Source: Siniperca chuatsi
Taxonomy: Eukaryota; Chordata; Actinopteri; Centrarchiformes; Sinipercidae
Assembly (NCBI RefSeq): GCF_020085105.1
Contig: NC_058059.1
Span: 22,612,542 to 22,676,541, forward strand
Length of the DNA stretch: 64,000 nucleotides
Direction of reading: 5' to 3'
Shown here piece by piece: positions 1 to 15,000 of the stretch. The notes under the pieces are model-generated. The model made no database searches. It was given only the letters and a program-made list of their open reading frames with translations, and was not told where the DNA came from. Every line of letters begins with the position of its first letter. Position 1 is the stretch's first letter. The translations under genes and the position numbers were made by a program.

Positions 1-72
1 AAATAATTTATTTAAATCTTGTGTAACGCTTCAGTGAATCTGATCTCGAACCTTAATTCGTCCTGTATTCAG

Positions 73-3000
73 TCACTCCTTTGGCTATGACAGTGGGCGC
101 AGGGGGAACCTGCAGCTGCTGGATGACAGAACTCTGATCTTTATAGCAGGTAACCTGCTCGTCCTGCTGGATGTTTCCACCAAGGAGCAGAGGTACCTCC
201 GCTCCTGCAGTGGAGGGGGGATCGGCTCCATCATGGTAAGATGGCTGACAAACTACATGTCATGTAAGTGAAGAGTCACTTTGAGGCTCCAGACTGTGAT
301 TGAGTGCAGGAAACACTGGTGAGATTGGCGAACAGACAGATAAGTTTACATTTACTCAAGTACAACTTTGAAATCGTGGTACTTGAGTAGCTGTTTGAGC
401 ATTTATGCTTTGACTTTGCTATAATTTAGAGGGAAATACTGCAGTATAAATTTCCACGTTTTACAGGCAGAATTACAATAAGATCATAAATTATGACGTA
501 TTGTTAGAGTATAAACTAGGCAAAAGAAAAATACATTTCTGGTATTGCTTAAACATTTTGTCTTAATTTCTTTGTGTGTGTGTGTCAAGGCACACCCGAG
601 CAAGGAGTACTTTGCTGTAGCAGAGAAGGGAAACCATCCCAACATCATAGTCTATGAATATCCCTCATTACGACTGTACTGCATCCTCAGAGGTAAATGG
701 GACCAAGACGCATTGAGTTATACCTTCTTCAAATGTTATGTTGTCGTTTTATTGTTGCTCATATTTTAACCTTCATGTCTGTAGGCGGGACAGAGCGGGC
801 GTACAGCTTTGTGGATTTTAACCGTGACGGGAGCCTGCTGGCCAGCGTGGGGAGCGCTCCAGACTACATGCTGACGTTGTGGGATTGGAGGAAGGAGGAG
901 GTCATGCTGAGCTGCAAGGCCATTTCTCAAGAGGTCTACCGAGTCACCTTCTCCCCATACAACCCGGGACTGCTCACATCATCAGGATCTGGACACATCA
1001 AGTAAAGGACATACTGAATCCACCTAAAACCCAGTAACCCTTTTTTCCCCAATGGATTACTGGCAAATGCAGGTGATGTCTAGTTTTGTAGTAGAAAATG
1101 TGGGATTTAAAACAACAAAGGTAAACATCAGGTTTTTGTCTCAGCCCTTCAGAATAAAAAAGCAAGTTGCTTTTTTTTTATTTGATGTTCAACAATCATA
1201 CAAGGACAAATCCATCAGAGCAGAGACCAATTTCTTGAATCAGGTGAATGTCATTTTGATGAAAACAAGGGATCCAAGCATTAAACTTGTTTAGATAAGG
1301 GCAGACCATGGTGACTTTAAAGGAATAGTTCGACATTTTGGGAAATTAGCTTATTTACTTTCTTGCTGAGAGTTATATTAGAAGGTTAATATCTGTTATA
1401 TTGTGTTTAATTGGTGCAAAAATGAAAGTGTAAAGTTGTGGCTTTATAGGGGGTTATTTGCCTGACTATTTCTTGGCCAGGACCAGTGAGTTCCTGAAGC
1501 CCGTCCAAGAAATAGTCCGATATGTTAACCCCCCGTAAAATCACAACTGTCACGGAAACTTCAGGCATCAGAAGTAGAATTATTCCCTTACACTGATATT
1601 GAATATGTTTATGTTTTCAAATAAGGTGAAAATACCTTCTCTCTATCAGGTTCTGGAAAATGGCCAGCACATTCACAGGTCTTAAATTGCAAGGGCTTAT
1701 GGGACATTTTGGGAAAACTGCAGCGACTGATATTGAGGGCTACGTGGAACTTCCTGATGGAAAGGTCTGTGCCCTGCTGTTCTAACAGGTTTGGTTTGTA
1801 TGCAAGTCAGGAAGGACGGGAAATGTATCGAACAAGACTTACAGTCTCCAGTCATGATAGCGGCTCTGTAAGGCTGTACTTAGGAACAGCAATGTTTTGA
1901 GCTAAATGCTAATGTCAGCATGCTAGCATGCTTGCAATTGACAATGTTAACACGCTGATGTTTAGCAGGTATGATGTTTACCATCTTAGTTTAGCATGTT
2001 AACATTTGCTAATTAGCACTAAACACAAAGTACAGCTGAGGCTGATAGTTTTGCAGGTATTTAGTCATAAACCAAAGTTTTGGACAAATTAAAATTTTGA
2101 CCTGAATGTGCTAGATGCAGGTCAGGTGATCACCAAAGTTATGATGATTCATAATAATATGAATAATATGATTCATCCTGTGGGGATAATGAATGTCTGT
2201 ACAAAATGTCATGGCAATCCATCGAATGGATTGAGAAAATGGCGAATCGAAAATGGCGGACTGACAGATCAGCATTGCAATCCCTAGAGCCACGCTACTA
2301 CCATGGCAAAAACATACAGTAGATTGGTCATTTCCAGATCTAAGATGTTTACATTTTTTGATTTTGTTTGATTTTGTCCGATGACTGATGCCTGTAATCT
2401 CACAAAATCTGAATTTGAATGTTGCAGTGAATAATAATTTCTCTGCCCAAGGGAACGTGACCAAAACTCTAGGTTAAGGTTTAGAAAAGTTAAATTGCAC
2501 ACAAAATTTATTTATTTTTTCTTATTTATTTCTTATGTTTATGGCCAAACAATCTCACCACAAGGTCCACACAGTAGCTGTTCTGGAGCTTTTGATCTCA
2601 TCACATGTTTTTCCTGAGCAGGTGGAGTTGCCCAATTGTCATGGAAATGTAGATCTTCAAATAATTTTTTTTTTTAGCACTTATTGATAAAGATCGTGTG
2701 ATACGATTGAAAGCTCCAGAACAGCTACTGGGTGGTGAGATTGTTTTTGTCAGCTGCTGTTTGCAAGGCCAATCTTTCAATCACAAAAATAATTTGGTTT
2801 TTTAAATCCTCTATAAAAATCAATAGAATGGAAGGGTCAATAGAAGGGTCAGAATTACTTCTGACCCTCGTCGCGCTTCGTCTCCTCCTGTCAGGTGGTG
2901 TCCGGCTCAGACTGGGGCAACTTGCTGCTGTGGGATGGGAATGCCATCAAGGTGGAGATTTGCCGTAAGGAGGGGCGGAACTGCCATACCGGGATGGTCC

Positions 3001-6000
3001 AGCCGTTTGCCCTAGAAGATGGACAGTTGATGACGATTGGCTCTGATGGAGTGGTTCGGGTAAGATACTTAACATAACATAACCTCATAACCTCAAAATG
3101 CTGCATTTTTAGAACGTTTTCGTCAAGTTTGTTGTCAGATATTTTTCTAAATAATTTTTTGACTACTAAAATTAACACTCAACATCTGTAACTGTTTGGT
3201 CATCATTTCCACATTATTGATGGGTTTAATTTTTAACCTTTTTTTTTGTCTATAAATCTTCTGAAGGCAGGAGTATTCATCCCTGAAACATTGTCACATT
3301 ATATTGACATGCCATTCACTACTATGATAAACTTCTGGGTTCCCATGCTGTCCCTCTGTCAGAGCATCAGCTGGCTTTTTTAACATTTTTTAACGTTCTT
3401 AACCCTTTGCTCGGAATTGAGCTTAGCGGTTTTCTACCAGTGTGTTAGCATTTTTTAATCACAGGTCCGTTGGCTCTACAATCGGATGTGGATTTTAAGG
3501 TGTTTTTAAGAACTGCTCATAGCAAGTCATAGTGACTACAGCTGGTGGCTCACACAAACTTAAATACACTCAGGTAGGGGAGACAACAAGAAATAGGTGA
3601 AACTAATCAGGGCAATGAAAACTGGAGGGAAGGGTAAACCAAGACAGGAAGCAAAATTACAAGACACATGCAGGAAGGAGAATATTTCAAAATAAAACAG
3701 GAAATAACAAACCCAAAACCATGACAGATGTTTGACAGTGACCTGACTTTCGAGGAGCAGGTAAAGAGAGTTGTGCAGTCCTGCTTTCTTCAACTCAGAA
3801 ATGTATCAAAAATCAAGTCATTTTTATGTCATGCTGATTTAGAGAGGGTAATTCATGCTTCTATTTCATCTTGTGTAGACTATTGCAACTCTCTCTATAC
3901 CTGCCTCCGTCAAAAATCTATCTCACATCTCTAGCTTGTTCAGAATGCTGCAGCTCGAATTTTAACTGGCACTAAACGTAGAGACCATATTACCTCAGTA
4001 TTAGCACATCTGTACTGGATACCAGTAAAGTTTAGAATAGATTTTAATCCTATTGATGACTTTTAGAGCACAGAAAGGTCTAGCCCCTAGTTATATTGCT
4101 GACCTTTCAACTCTCTATAAGCTGGAACGCAGCCTGAGATCTTCGGACAAGGCCCTTTTAGTTGTTCCAAAGTCCAGACTCAAAACTAAAGGTGACTGCG
4201 CTTTTTCTATTAGGGCGCCTGTACTTTGGAACAGCCTGCCTGAGGAAATTAGGCTAGCAAAATCAGTTAAATTTTTTAAATCCCTTCTAAAAACACTGTA
4301 TCTGTTTACCTTATATATTACCTTTATTTTTATTCTGTAATGCTACTTTTTGGGTTTTACTGTATGTAAAGCACTTTGTAAACATTATTTTTAGAAAAGT
4401 GCTATACAAATAAAGTTATTATAGTTATAATTATTCTGTATTGACACAGAGCTCTGTGGCCAAAAACATTGTGATATTTGACTTTGTCTGCAGTATAACG
4501 TACAGGTTTACCCTAGAATGAGACATGGCTGTTCCTGCAAAGGGGGTGAGTGCAGATAACAGATGTTCATTGAATAGTGCAAGTTTTTTGTTCTACTTTG
4601 TGGCAGAGAGGCATTAAACTTTAAGTCTGGCATTATTCTATACTTTTTGTATTGTTAACAAATTCAATGAAAACACCAAAACCAACAATGTTAGTCTGTC
4701 CTTCAATATATTGACTTCCCTACCCTGTCTGTGTCTCTCAGCCCCAAGCCCATTGGTTTCTACTGAAGATGTCAATGTTTAAAAAATGTCCCAGAATGTT
4801 GATAGTTTCATATTTAAAAATGGCAAATTGGACGTGGCAACAGGTTCCATTCTGAAGAGGCTCTGAATAGAAATTAAATAATTTATGTTAGGTTTTTGAA
4901 GAGTTAATTGTCCCTTCTTGGAATTATAATAAGCATAATTGAGCAGTTATGATCTTGATGGAGATCAGTTTTTTTATAATCAGTATGGCAACCCCCCCCC
5001 CCACAGGGCTGGGACTTTGAGGGCATCGACACCGCCGACAGTAACAGCGACAGCAGCAGGTTTGAGATAGAGCCCATGAATGAGATGGTGGTTGGACACA
5101 ACGTCTGCCTCTCCTCTGTGGTGAAGAGCTCCCTGCCTGACTCCTTCATCTGGTTTGCTCAGGTCAGAGGGCAAAGGGTCAAAAGTCACTAATTAAAACA
5201 ATCTGTAATAAACAATCCGGCCTCACCTCGATCAAAAATCCAAACCTGATCTCTCCTCTATGTGGTCTTGTAGGATTCCAGCGGAGCCATCTGGAAACTT
5301 GATCTTTCATTCACCTACACGGTGAGTTTCCTACACTGACACTTTGGTTTTTATAGACGTTCGTTCGTGTGACTATCAACACTTCAACAATTCTCTGCCC
5401 AACCTTCACATTAAGGTAGAGTCCATATGATTAGACTTTACTGATTCTTCTACACAGGCAGGTTGACAGATGTGCACAAAGGGTTCTGTATACAATCATG
5501 GATTTATATACTAAATATATACTCACAAGTAAATTGACAAAAATATGTTAACTCAAGGTCCTCATCCTAGCTTTTTCTAAGCTTTTTCCAGAACTTTCAT
5601 GCTCAAAAATTAAGGATTCATCTGTGTTTATTTTGATCATTAAAAAAGGGCAAAATCATCCCATGTAAGATGAATATATGATAAATATCAAATAAAAATA
5701 AGTTAATACAACAATTCTGTGATCATTGTAAGAACACCTTGTTTACTGTAAACTACAATGAATAGTGTTTCCTGCAGCAGGAGCACAACAACTTTTGGGT
5801 GTGTGAGGAGGGGAAAAAACTTGTCTAATTTCCATATAATTAAACGGAGAATGCCTTCAACTACCAATGACATCCCACCAAAAATTCTATCAGCCAATCG
5901 GTCCACTTTCCAGACGTTCAGCATCTTTAATTGGACACATTGTAAATGATTAGGACAAACATATCAGAGTTGAGCCAACAGAAGATAAAGTCATTATTAC

Positions 6001-9000
6001 ATTTATTTTCATTAAGGTGAATATGACTGTTTGTTTGGTAATATTGTCTAGTCCTAATGGAAAACTATATTGCAAACCATATTGTAACGTCATGTTATAA
6101 TAAATGATTGCAATAAACAGTGTGCTCGCCCAGTGTAATAATTGTTGATGTATGGTCTGTGTGTGCAGACCCCTGATCCAGAGTGCCTGTTTTCCTTCCA
6201 CGCCGGGGCGATCCAGGGCCTGGACGTGTCGAGGAAATCCCACCTGATGGCAACGGCCGCTCTCGACCGTTTGTCACATACCTGCACACATAATGTACAT
6301 GTTTGCAAACACACTAACACACACACACACTAAAACAACTCTGTCTGTGTCTGTCCCTAATCTCCAGGTTCAGTCAAAGTTTTTGACTTCCTGGCAAAAA
6401 GAGAACTGACCACCAGTCGCTTCAATCAGGATGGAACTGCGCTCAGCTGGGCTCCACCGTTGGTAAGTGTGTCGGTGGGAAAATGTATCATGGGGCGTGG
6501 GGCAGCATGGCTCAGGAGGTAGATCTGTCATCTAGTAATCGGAAGGTTCCCCGGCTCCTCCAGAGAGTGTTGAAGTGTCCTTGAGCAAGACACTGAACCC
6601 CTAACCACTCCTGATGAGCAGGTTGGCACCTTGCATGGCAGCCTCTGCCATCAATGTATGAATGGGTGAATGTTTGCACGTGTTGTAAAACGCTTTGAGT
6701 GGTCGGTAGACAAGAGAAGCGTTATATAAATGCAGTCCATTTTAACCATCATGCAACCACATATGATGTGTAATGACATAAAACTGACCTCTTTAGGTGA
6801 ACCAGAGTGGAGGTTTACTGGTGACGGGCTTTGAGGACGGGGTGGTCCGGTTACTGGAGCTGTACGACCCTCAGAGGCTGCATGTGGTCACCGGGCGCAG
6901 CCCCAAAGGAGATGCCGAGCTGCGCCTCAAACAGGCCTTCAAACCCCATAATGCCCCCGTAACTGCTATTGCATTTGAGCGAAATGGAGAGATCTTAGCC
7001 ACGGGGGTAAGAGGTTTTCCAGGAAAACTATTTTTTCACTATGAGAGCCACAGGAAACAGCAGTTTGTCAAATTGCTTGTTTACTTTCATGAAACACACT
7101 ATTGCGATTGTGTTTCTTTTGTTCATTGAAACACCTGATTTTGGAAAACGTATGTTTTGAAATAGGCATAAAGGTTTGAAGGTTTGCTCTGTTGTTTCTG
7201 ATGTTTAGTACTATAGCATTGAAGATCAATGGTGGAGATTTTTTTCGTTATTCATCTCACCTTTCTGACCTCTCACTGCCACAATCCCTCTCAGAGCTCA
7301 GACTGCACTGTGTTCTTCTTCACTGTCGGGGAAAAATACAACCCCATCGGCTTTGTCCGTGTTCCTGGGCCGGTGCAGGCGCTGGAGTGGTCACCTCATT
7401 CCCACGTAAGTCTGGTCTCATTCTGACCCATTTGCATCCAAATATTTCTATGATGGAACATTATGGATTCAACCATTTTCTTTTATGATTTTACCTAGAG
7501 TGAAAACAGGCTGCTTATCCTGTGTCAGAGCGGTCACGTGGTCGAGGTGCATAGTCCTGATCCAGAGGCCCACAAGCCGACCAAAACCTTCCAGCTGTCT
7601 GAACTGCCCAGCAGATCTTTCCGGTTCAGGAGCATCAAATCTCGAATCAAGGTCTGGGCTTGGTCTATTCTTAGCTTTTGTATGGTTTTAATTGTATATG
7701 TCCCTTTTTATGGCTGTATTACATCATACTGTATGTTTTGTAATCTACATTATAATTACTATTACAGTTTATTTAAAGGGATTGCTGCATGATTTTAGTG
7801 GAAATAACTAACTCCATTTCAGTTTCACACCATTTGTGTTTAAATTTGTGTGTTTGTGTATTTCAGAGAGAGGAGGAAATCGCAAGACGTCAAGCCGTAA
7901 AGGAGAAGAAGAAGAAAGAGAGAGAAGAGAGGTTGAAAGAATCAAAGCAGCCGGATGCAGAGCAAGAGGAGGAAGAAGAAGAGGAGAAAGAGTTGCCCCC
8001 TATCCACTTCCCCGACCCTCCAAGTCCTCTCTACTGTGGCTTCTACTCACAGCCTGGCCAGTTCTGGCTCTCCATGGTACATTCACAATTTTATCTCAAC
8101 AGTCAGGAGACAATAATAACTAGGATGTTCAAATTACATAGGAATCAATCAGCTAAAATCAACTGAAGTAGTCAGCTTGCAAATCGATCAAAATCAAAAC
8201 GTGAGGAATTTTTACACCGTTTGACAGTCATACAGGGAGATCAAAGAAAACACACAGAAACCAATTTCATACACCCACAGAAGCAGTGGGCAATGTAGCA
8301 TGAGAACAGGCTGTGTTTTGAGTAATTCTTGCCTCTTGGATGGAAAAAGTCCCCATCTACTTTGGCAATGAGTGTCTCACCTACACGTAAAACCCACAGT
8401 TTAACATGGATGGGCTCATTACTTTTTTTAGTCCCAATCGAAATCGAAATGTGTCTGTAACACATCATCGAAAATTCCATTTTCAATTCATTTTATACAG
8501 CAGGTAAAATAAGTATTGAACATGTCACCATTTTTCTCAATAAATATATTTCTAAAGGTGCTATTGAAATGAAATTTTCACCAAATGTTGGTAACAACTC
8601 ATGAAAACCACACATGCAAAGAACTCTAACCATAGATGTCCATAAATTAAGTTATGTGTTATAATGTTAAATGACACAGGGAAAAAGTATTGAACACATG
8701 AAGAAAGGGAGTGCAAAAAGGCATGGAAAGCCAAGACAATCAGTAATTAGAAAGCAATCCTGTCCCTTGTCAGTGCAAATTAATATCAGCTGGTTCAGTC
8801 CCAACTGATGGCCTATAATTCATTACCAAGGTGCCACAGAAGAAACATCTCATGATGGGTAAAAAACAAAGAGCTCTTGCAAGACCTTTGCAACCTTATT
8901 GTTGCAAAACATACTGATGCCATTGGTTACAGAAGGATTTCAAAACTTCTGAATGTTCTAGTGAGCACTGTTGGGGCCATAATCTGGAAGTGGAAAGAAC

Positions 9001-12000
9001 ATCATTTCACCATAAACCGGCCACAACCAGGTGCTCCTCGCAAGATTTCTGACAGAGGAGTGAAAAGAATTATCAGAAGAGTTGTTCAAGAGCCTGGAAT
9101 TAACAGGTACAATTGTTTCAAAGAAAACGATAAGTAATGCACTCAACCGCCATGGCCTATATGCACGCTCACCACACAAGACAGAAATATATTTAATGAG
9201 AAAAATGGTGACATGTTCAATATTTATTTTACCTGCTGTATATGCTATTTATATAGCACCAAATCATAACAGTTATTTCAAGTTATTTCTTGTCTCAATA
9301 GAGCAGGTCTAGACCATACTCTTTATAATATTATTTACAGTCCCGACAATTCCCACCATGAGCAAGCACTTGCCGACAGTTGCAAGGAAAAACTTCCTTT
9401 TAATAGGCAACACCGAAAGTATTCAACTCATGGTCAGATTCGTAATCTTATCTTCACTTATTCTTTGAACCGACAGTTCCTGATTTCATACAAACCATGA
9501 TGACTATTTCCATCAACTGACACATTATTTTTCTTGACAGAAATAAGCACATCTTAATGACGAGTAAATACAGAGACATAAAAGTAAGCATTAGGTAGGC
9601 TATGATTACACATTCATATATAAACATTCATCAATGAAAGTTGGCCTTGCTAATTTAAAATGGAGTCCTTGTGGAAAAGTTAAAGAAACTAAGGAAAAAC
9701 ATAATTTGTATGAGATAGTGGATAGAGAGATGAGGGAAACATGAAGAGAGCTGGAGGAGACAAATTATCCTAATGAGAACAACTGGCAGTGACTGGATCA
9801 AAAGACAAATGATTATATTATTTTATATTTATATAAAATCATGTTTGTAATAAGCTCCAGAATTGTAAGATATACCAAAACACAGGTAAGTGCTTAAACG
9901 CTACCCAGCCCCACAGTTTAATAGAAAAACTTCATGGTCTCCCTCTTGCAGTCCACACATGCAAAGAAATCTAACCATAGATGTCCATAAATTAAGTTAT
10001 GTATAATAATGTTAAATGACACAGGGAAAAAGTATCGAACATGCTTACTGAAATTAATTTAATACTTCGTACAAAAGCCTTTGTTGGTAATGACTGCTTC
10101 AAGACGCCTCCTGTATGGAGAAACGAGTTGCATGCATTGCTGAAGTGTGATTTTGGCCCATTCTTCCACACAAACAGTCTTCAAATCTTGAAGGTTCCGT
10201 GGGCCTCTTCAAAAGGCATTCTGGGGGTTATAGAACATGAAGGGGTGAAGATATATTAGGTAAGGTAAATTAAATCGTACTTTATCACAAAAATAATCCA
10301 AGAAGACAATTGTTTTTTCCTCTTCCTCTTTTCTCTTTCATGCAGGGAGGCTTTGACTCAGGTTTCTTGTATCACTGTAAGTTCTCTGAGAAGCAGGACC
10401 AGGATCCGGACCAGCGGCAGGATGAGCCCTTTAACTTCCTGCCTGTCCACAACACGGACAACGACCCTATTCGCTCCGTCACCTTCAGGTAGCCGGAGGG
10501 TAAACTAACAAATCAGTATTCATTATATCAACAATGAATCAAATGACTGAATGTAATGTGAAAATGTCAATCGTAGTGCTGAACCCACATAGAAGTCTCA
10601 CTAACTCTGCAGCTCTGCTGAGCTTTTTTGCCTCTTTTAGCTCATAGTTTTGGGTTTACAGCACATTTACTGCCTGGTTCAGTCTCTTATCAACTCCATT
10701 TTCAGCAGCAGCAGACAGATGTTTTCAGCAAACAAGCTCTGATAAACCCATTGTACACTACCTGCCCAGTACCAAACAGCAGAAAGACAAAGTTAGCAGC
10801 TAGTTGGTGAAGAAAGTGGAACATCTAGGAGCTAAAGAGCCAGATATTTTTCACAGGAGTTGGTTTAGACCAAACCAGAGCTAAAAGGAGAGTGAATATT
10901 AGACACCAATGGTATGATACAGTAATGTTGATCTGTGTCTACTGGATGTGTAAAAAGGCAACTGTGTGCTCAAATGTTAGCCATCATAACTTTATAAGGG
11001 CAGGGCTGTGTGTCTGTCATCTTATTTTGGAGTTTTTCTGCTGGTGTGGCCATAAATCATTTAATATAGCTTTAAATCTATCAAGAGTCAACAGAAAGAC
11101 TGTTAAAAATAAAGATTGAAAAACCAACTTTAGCAGAAAGAGTGTGAAATAAGGCCAGATATTAAAGGAGGTAAACTTTAGAGCCTCCTTCACATTTGGA
11201 ACCACAATACTATTACCTGTATAAAGTTTCCTTGCTGGTGTTTTGTTGTTTTGGTCTTTCGTAGCTCCAACAGGCGGCTTCTGCTCTGTGGCATGCACTC
11301 AGGCTTCATCAGGGTTTACCCTCTGCAGCCTAGCGACCACAGCCTCACCTCCATGCATGCCTACTGGGCTCTCAGCGTCCACGACAACCAATACGGACAC
11401 TTAAGGCACATCCGCTGTAGCCATGACGACAACTTTGTGCTGACAGCAGGAGATGACGGAAACATCTTTTCCTTTAGCCTGCTTCCTCCAGAAGAGCTAC
11501 AGAAAGGCCTGCAGAGAAAGAGGGCCAAGGTTCCTTCACCCAGGGTCAGTCCACATTTTTATTAACATTTTCTTTTTTCTTTTCTGTAGTGTCTTTTTAG
11601 CCACACTAGCATTGTGGCTCTATAGATGACAAAGTCAATCTGTCAGTTGGTTGACCACTTTGTCCAGACTGAAGTATAACAACAACTATTGGATGGATTT
11701 ATCCAATAAAATATCTATTGGATAGGTTGGCATCAACTTTTTCGCTTGCGCCATCATCAAGTCAAGATTTCAGTTCATCCAATACTTTGGTTTATGACCA
11801 AATATCTGCAAAACATACCTGCTTAACATCAGTATGTTACCATTGTCATTGTGAGCATGTTAGCATGCTGACATTAGCATTTAGTTTTGGGGTTTTTTGT
11901 GGGCCAATTTTTGTATCCAAAGCGAGGCTCTTAGGAAAGCCCTCTGAAGCAAATGTGTGATCTTTGGCTCTATTAAAAAAATTGACAATAACAATGACAA

Positions 12001-15000
12001 TAACGACGATATGCTAAATCTATATCTAGTTTGGGTCAAACAATGACTTGACATGAGCCAGGCAAGGCAGAGTGCATGAGCCTATAAATGCAGTAAGTGG
12101 AGTTCAATTTGAAAAACATTTTCCAACATTGGACTCGATGGTTTTATTTTTGTTTTCTTATCATTATGTGCAGTTCAGATGTCTACAGGTGTAGGTCTAC
12201 ATCAGCAGGTTTTTTAATAGAAATCATCACATGGTTCTGAATTTTTGGGAGGCAAAAACCTGTTTATGGACGGTAAAGTGCAGGTTGGCCAAATGGATGG
12301 TTGTAGATGAATGAAAGATGTAGATCAATGAAAAAGTAATATCATCTTGTTCACACGTTATTCTAACAGGTGGGTCTTGAGAATGAGGAGTTAGCCCAGG
12401 ACATTGAGGACCCAGCAGCTTACAGGTGAGTGTGAATAATATGTTAAGAGATCATTTGCTCCTCCTCTTTTTCTCTGTCACTCTCTAGTCTTCTGTGTAC
12501 CTACTTTTTCTTTCTTTCTGTGTCTCTATTTAAGAAAGTTATTTGTACAGTAGATAACTGTATTGTCTGTATTTTATTCCTTATTATTTATTGGAATTTC
12601 TTACATTTAGCTACATCTATATTTAGGTTGTAACTCAAGAAAATTAAAGGTTTTATGTCATCTGACTTTCTGCCCCCCCATGACACCCTCCAGCATAGAG
12701 ACGGCTAAGCAAAAGCTTGAGAATGACCGTCTGCGTCGGGAGGCCGAGCTGAAGATTGCGGCGAAGCGGAAGAATCTGGCTGAACTCCAGAAGAAGTTCA
12801 AACAGCTGCTGAACAACAACCAGAGTCTGCCGGAGCATGTTCGCCTGACACCTGTGGTACAGACACACATACACACCTGGATCATCCACTGTCATCTGGT
12901 TTGACAGTTCATGTGGCTTGCCATTGCAGCAGCTGTATCTGGTTTAGTTTTAGAATAAAACTAAAAGACGTACCACAAGCGAGACATCAGTGGTGCGTAA
13001 GCCTCTGTCCATCTTATCCTAAAAACTAAACCATTAAAGTTTATGTTAAAGACCTGGTTTGTGTTTGAGATTAGGATAAGGGTTAGGCATATTATCGTAA
13101 AGGTTTAGATAAGTCTTCAGGGAATTAATGTATGTCAATGCAATGTCCTCAATTTTGCGTGGTGTCTGTGTGTGTGAGTAGGAGCTGAAGCTGGACCAGC
13201 GTTTCAGTGAGCAGGCAGAGAGGTTGAAGGCCCAGCGGGTTAGGGAGGTCAGAAAGCAGATGAGCTGGGAGGAGGAGCGCTGCAGCATTGCACTCAGCAA
13301 ACTACAGGACTGGTACTGACTAATGCACACACATACACGCGTACATCTAATTCATAATAATTGAAGATAGGTTGAAATAGCTCACTTGTTGTATCACTGG
13401 ACGAAGTTAAGAGTGGAACAAAAAGGTTTCTGACATTATTCAATTACATTTTATTTATATAGCGCCAATATATAATAGAAGTTAACTCATTGCACTTTTC
13501 CTATAGAGAACTCTATAGGACTATATGTACTCTTTATAATATTATTTACAGAGACCCAAGAAATCCCACCATGAGCAAGCACTTGGTGACAGTGGCAAGG
13601 AAAAACTTCCTTTAAGAGACAGAAACCTCGGGCAGAACCAGACTCAGGGTGGGCAGCCATCTGCCGCTGCCGGTTGGGTTGAGAGAGAAAGGGAGAGGGG
13701 GAGAGGGAAGCACAATGCAAATTCCACATAGAATTTTAAAATAATAATAATGTAATTGTAGTGGTAATATTAATATGAATAAAATAATAATAATAGGAAT
13801 GATAGTGATAGGAATAATAATGATAATAATGGTAAAAAGACTAATAATAATAATTGTAGTCATCGAACAGGGGGGCAGCAGGTGGCCCGCAATCATAGAT
13901 CCAGACTCTGCAGCTCCGGAGGCAGAAATACCTGATGAAAGCAACAGAAGGAGAGAGGACAGAGACAAGAAAGCACAAAACTACGGGAGAGAATATATCG
14001 AGTTAGTAATATGCATTAATGGGATAAGAATGCATACAGATGGAGAGGGAGAGGAGCTCAGTGCATCATGGGAAGTCTCCCGGCAGTCTAGACCTATAGC
14101 AGCATAACTAAAGGATGGTTCGGGATTCACCTGAGCCAGCCCTAACTATAAGATTCAAAGAGGAAAGTCTTAAACCTACTCTTAAATGCGGAGATGGTGT
14201 CTGCCTCCTGAAGCCAAACTGGGACCTGATTCCACAGGAGAGGAGCTTGATAGCTGAAGGCTCTGGCTCTTATTCTACTTTTGGAGATTCTAGGAACCAC
14301 AAGTAACCCTGCATTCTGGGAGCGCAGTGTTCTAGTCGAGTAATAGGGTACTGTGAACTCTTTAAGATATGATGGTGCCTGACCATTAAAAGCCATTGTA
14401 GGTGAGTAGAAGGATTTTAAATTCTATTCTGTATTTTACAGGGAGCCAGTGCAGAGAAGCTAATATTGGAGAAATATGATCTCTTTTCTTAGTTCTTGTC
14501 AGTACATGTGCCACAGCATTGCAATAATCCAGCCTAGAAGTAACAAATGCATGGACTAGTTTTTCTGCATCATTTTGAGACAGGGTGTGCCTGATTTTTG
14601 CAATGTTACATAGGTGAAAAAAGACAGTTCTTGAAGTTTGTTTCATGTGGGAGTTAAAGGATAAATCCTGATCAAAGGTTCCTTATGCTGGTGCTGGAGG
14701 TCAGGGCAATGCCATCTAGAATAACTATATCTTTAAATAATGTGTCTCGGAAGTTTTTGTGGCCAAGTACAATAACGTCAGTTTTGTCAGAGTTTAACAT
14801 CAGAAAATTGCAGGTCATCCAGGTTTTTCTGTCCTTAAGGCATGCTTGAAGTTTAGTTAACTGATTAGATTCATCTGGCTTGATCGATAGATATAATTGG
14901 GTATCATCCGCATAACAATGAAAGTTTATGGAGTGTTGCCTAATAATATTGCCTAAAGGAAGCATATATAAGGTGAATAGAATCGGTCCAAGTACAGAAC

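Larger units (their letters stand above)
73..11544 (+). other. cfap44: CFAP44 N-terminal WD40 propeller region (visible exons 1-15)
   Basis: About 756 residues with recurrent WD-type blades, for example DYMLTLWDW (exon 3), [11 protein letters not shown] (exon 5), [10 protein letters not shown] (exon 7) and [11 protein letters not shown] (exon 15). Exon 13 (7867-8076) breaks the repeat pattern with a lysine/glutamate-rich stretch ([11 protein letters not shown], then a run of seven Glu), probably a solvent-exposed loop or linker between two propellers. The donor after exon 8 (GTTTGT) and after exon 12 (GTCTGG) are weak matches to consensus, but they are the only sites that keep the frame and the family alignment. 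Confidence 0.9.

Noticed and set aside
13612..14107. Isoleucine-rich frames on both strands
   Set aside because: They come from AT-rich ATA/AAT repeats in the LINE 3' UTR; no coding signal.
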